DNA of 5,879 nucleotides from positions 1 to 5,879 of the forward strand of contig JAIRXV010000129.1 in assembly GCA_031268115.1 (NCBI GenBank), given 5' to 3'. Position numbers and translations under genes: made by a program. Within the stretch, counting starts at the first letter, position 1, and every line of letters starts with the position of its first letter. This DNA is from Bifidobacteriaceae bacterium (GTDB taxonomy: Bacteria; Actinomycetota; Actinomycetes; Actinomycetales; WQXJ01). Shown here one piece after another: positions 5,717 through 5,879 of this stretch. Under the pieces are notes generated by a model, which was not told where the DNA came from, ran no database searches, and was given only the letters and a program-made list of their open reading frames with translations.

Positions 5717-5879
5717 GCCGACCAGGCGCGGCGAAGTCTGGCTCGCCGCTTTGGGAGCCGCACGGGCGGGCGAGGTAGGCAAGACGCGCCCCGTCTTGGT
5801 GATGTCACTCGACCAAGTCGACGCCGAGACACCCCATGAGCCGCTCGTAGTGGTCCCGTTCGCCTCCTCTCGCAGCCCC
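5700..5879 (+). CDS. MazF/PemK-family endoribonuclease toxin, truncated by window edge
   Basis: Sixty codons are present from ATG 5700 and the frame is open at the right edge; a full MazF is usually about 100-120 residues, so roughly half is seen. The N-terminal family pattern is clear: RRGEVWLAAL (9-18), then the strand GKTRPVLVMS (27-36) with the conserved TRPV core, then EPLVVVPFASSRSP (47-60). MazF toxins cleave mRNA, sometimes tRNA or rRNA, at short specific sequences and halt growth when the antitoxin is degraded. The start lies inside the antitoxin gene, whose last codons (about 5690-5700) offer no strong ribosome site, so expression is probably coupled to antitoxin translation. Nothing visible suggests inactivation, but the second half, with other active-site residues, cannot be judged. 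Confidence 0.85.
   Translation, partial: MKPSVEPTRRGEVWLAALGAARAGEVGKTRPVLVMSLDQVDAETPHEPLVVVPFASSRSP

Noticed and set aside
5114..5782. Long minus-strand open frame of 222 codons opposite the NTF2-like 3' end, SDR remnant and antitoxin
   Set aside because: Composition is Arg/Ser/Pro-rich as in GC-driven antisense frames. It resembles no family and lies over plus-strand genes with clear family motifs.
1..5879. CRISPR arrays, rRNA or tRNA genes, intact insertion sequences
   Set aside because: No spaced direct repeats, tRNA cloverleaf, rRNA sequence, transposase gene or terminal inverted repeats were seen on reading both strands.

Overview
The window comes from a high-GC Gram-positive bacterium (Actinomycetota). 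The evidence is the strong G/C preference at third codon positions, GTG starts, likely leaderless genes, and two families that are essentially actinobacterial: a DUF3052 protein and a FasR-like PucR regulator. The sequence alone does not fix the genus.

Left part (1-2120): a minus-strand pair, DUF3052 (359-778) followed 42 nt later by a secreted Ig-like-domain protein that runs off the left edge (1-316). Divergent from it is a complete PucR/FasR-type transcription factor (942-2120), the type that in other actinobacteria sits next to and activates the fatty-acid synthase (fabD...) genes. Neither fabD nor aceE, the neighbours I would expect from memory, is present here.

Middle (2195-4249): one large minus-strand gene, convergent with the regulator. 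It encodes an N6-adenine DNA methyltransferase fused to a type I specificity (HsdS-like) target-recognition region. No nuclease or translocase gene is present in the window, so it looks like a solitary M-S fusion. Its codon use is less GC-biased than its neighbours', which suggests horizontal acquisition. Upstream lies about 430 nt without a convincing gene (4250-4680), with a palindrome and stop-interrupted protein-like frames, so possibly debris from an insertion.

Right part (4580-5879): a well-formed promoter drives an NTF2/SnoaL-like protein (4681-5178). It is followed by a decayed fragment of a short-chain dehydrogenase (about 5184-5432) that has lost both ends and carries an in-frame TAA. 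The remnant runs directly into a MazEF-type toxin-antitoxin pair (antitoxin 5483-5716; toxin from 5700, cut by the right edge). A perfect inverted repeat, GTAAGC-N7-GCTTAC, brackets a TACAAT -10 box placed exactly for leaderless expression of the antitoxin. It is a strong candidate autoregulatory operator.

Overall, a conserved chromosomal neighbourhood (DUF3052 / FasR) borders an accessory stretch with a DNA methylase, gene remnants and a toxin-antitoxin module. I do not see a clearly new multi-gene system. The most notable items are the solitary M-S methylase, the compact operator/promoter of the toxin-antitoxin pair and the apparent rearrangement around fasR.
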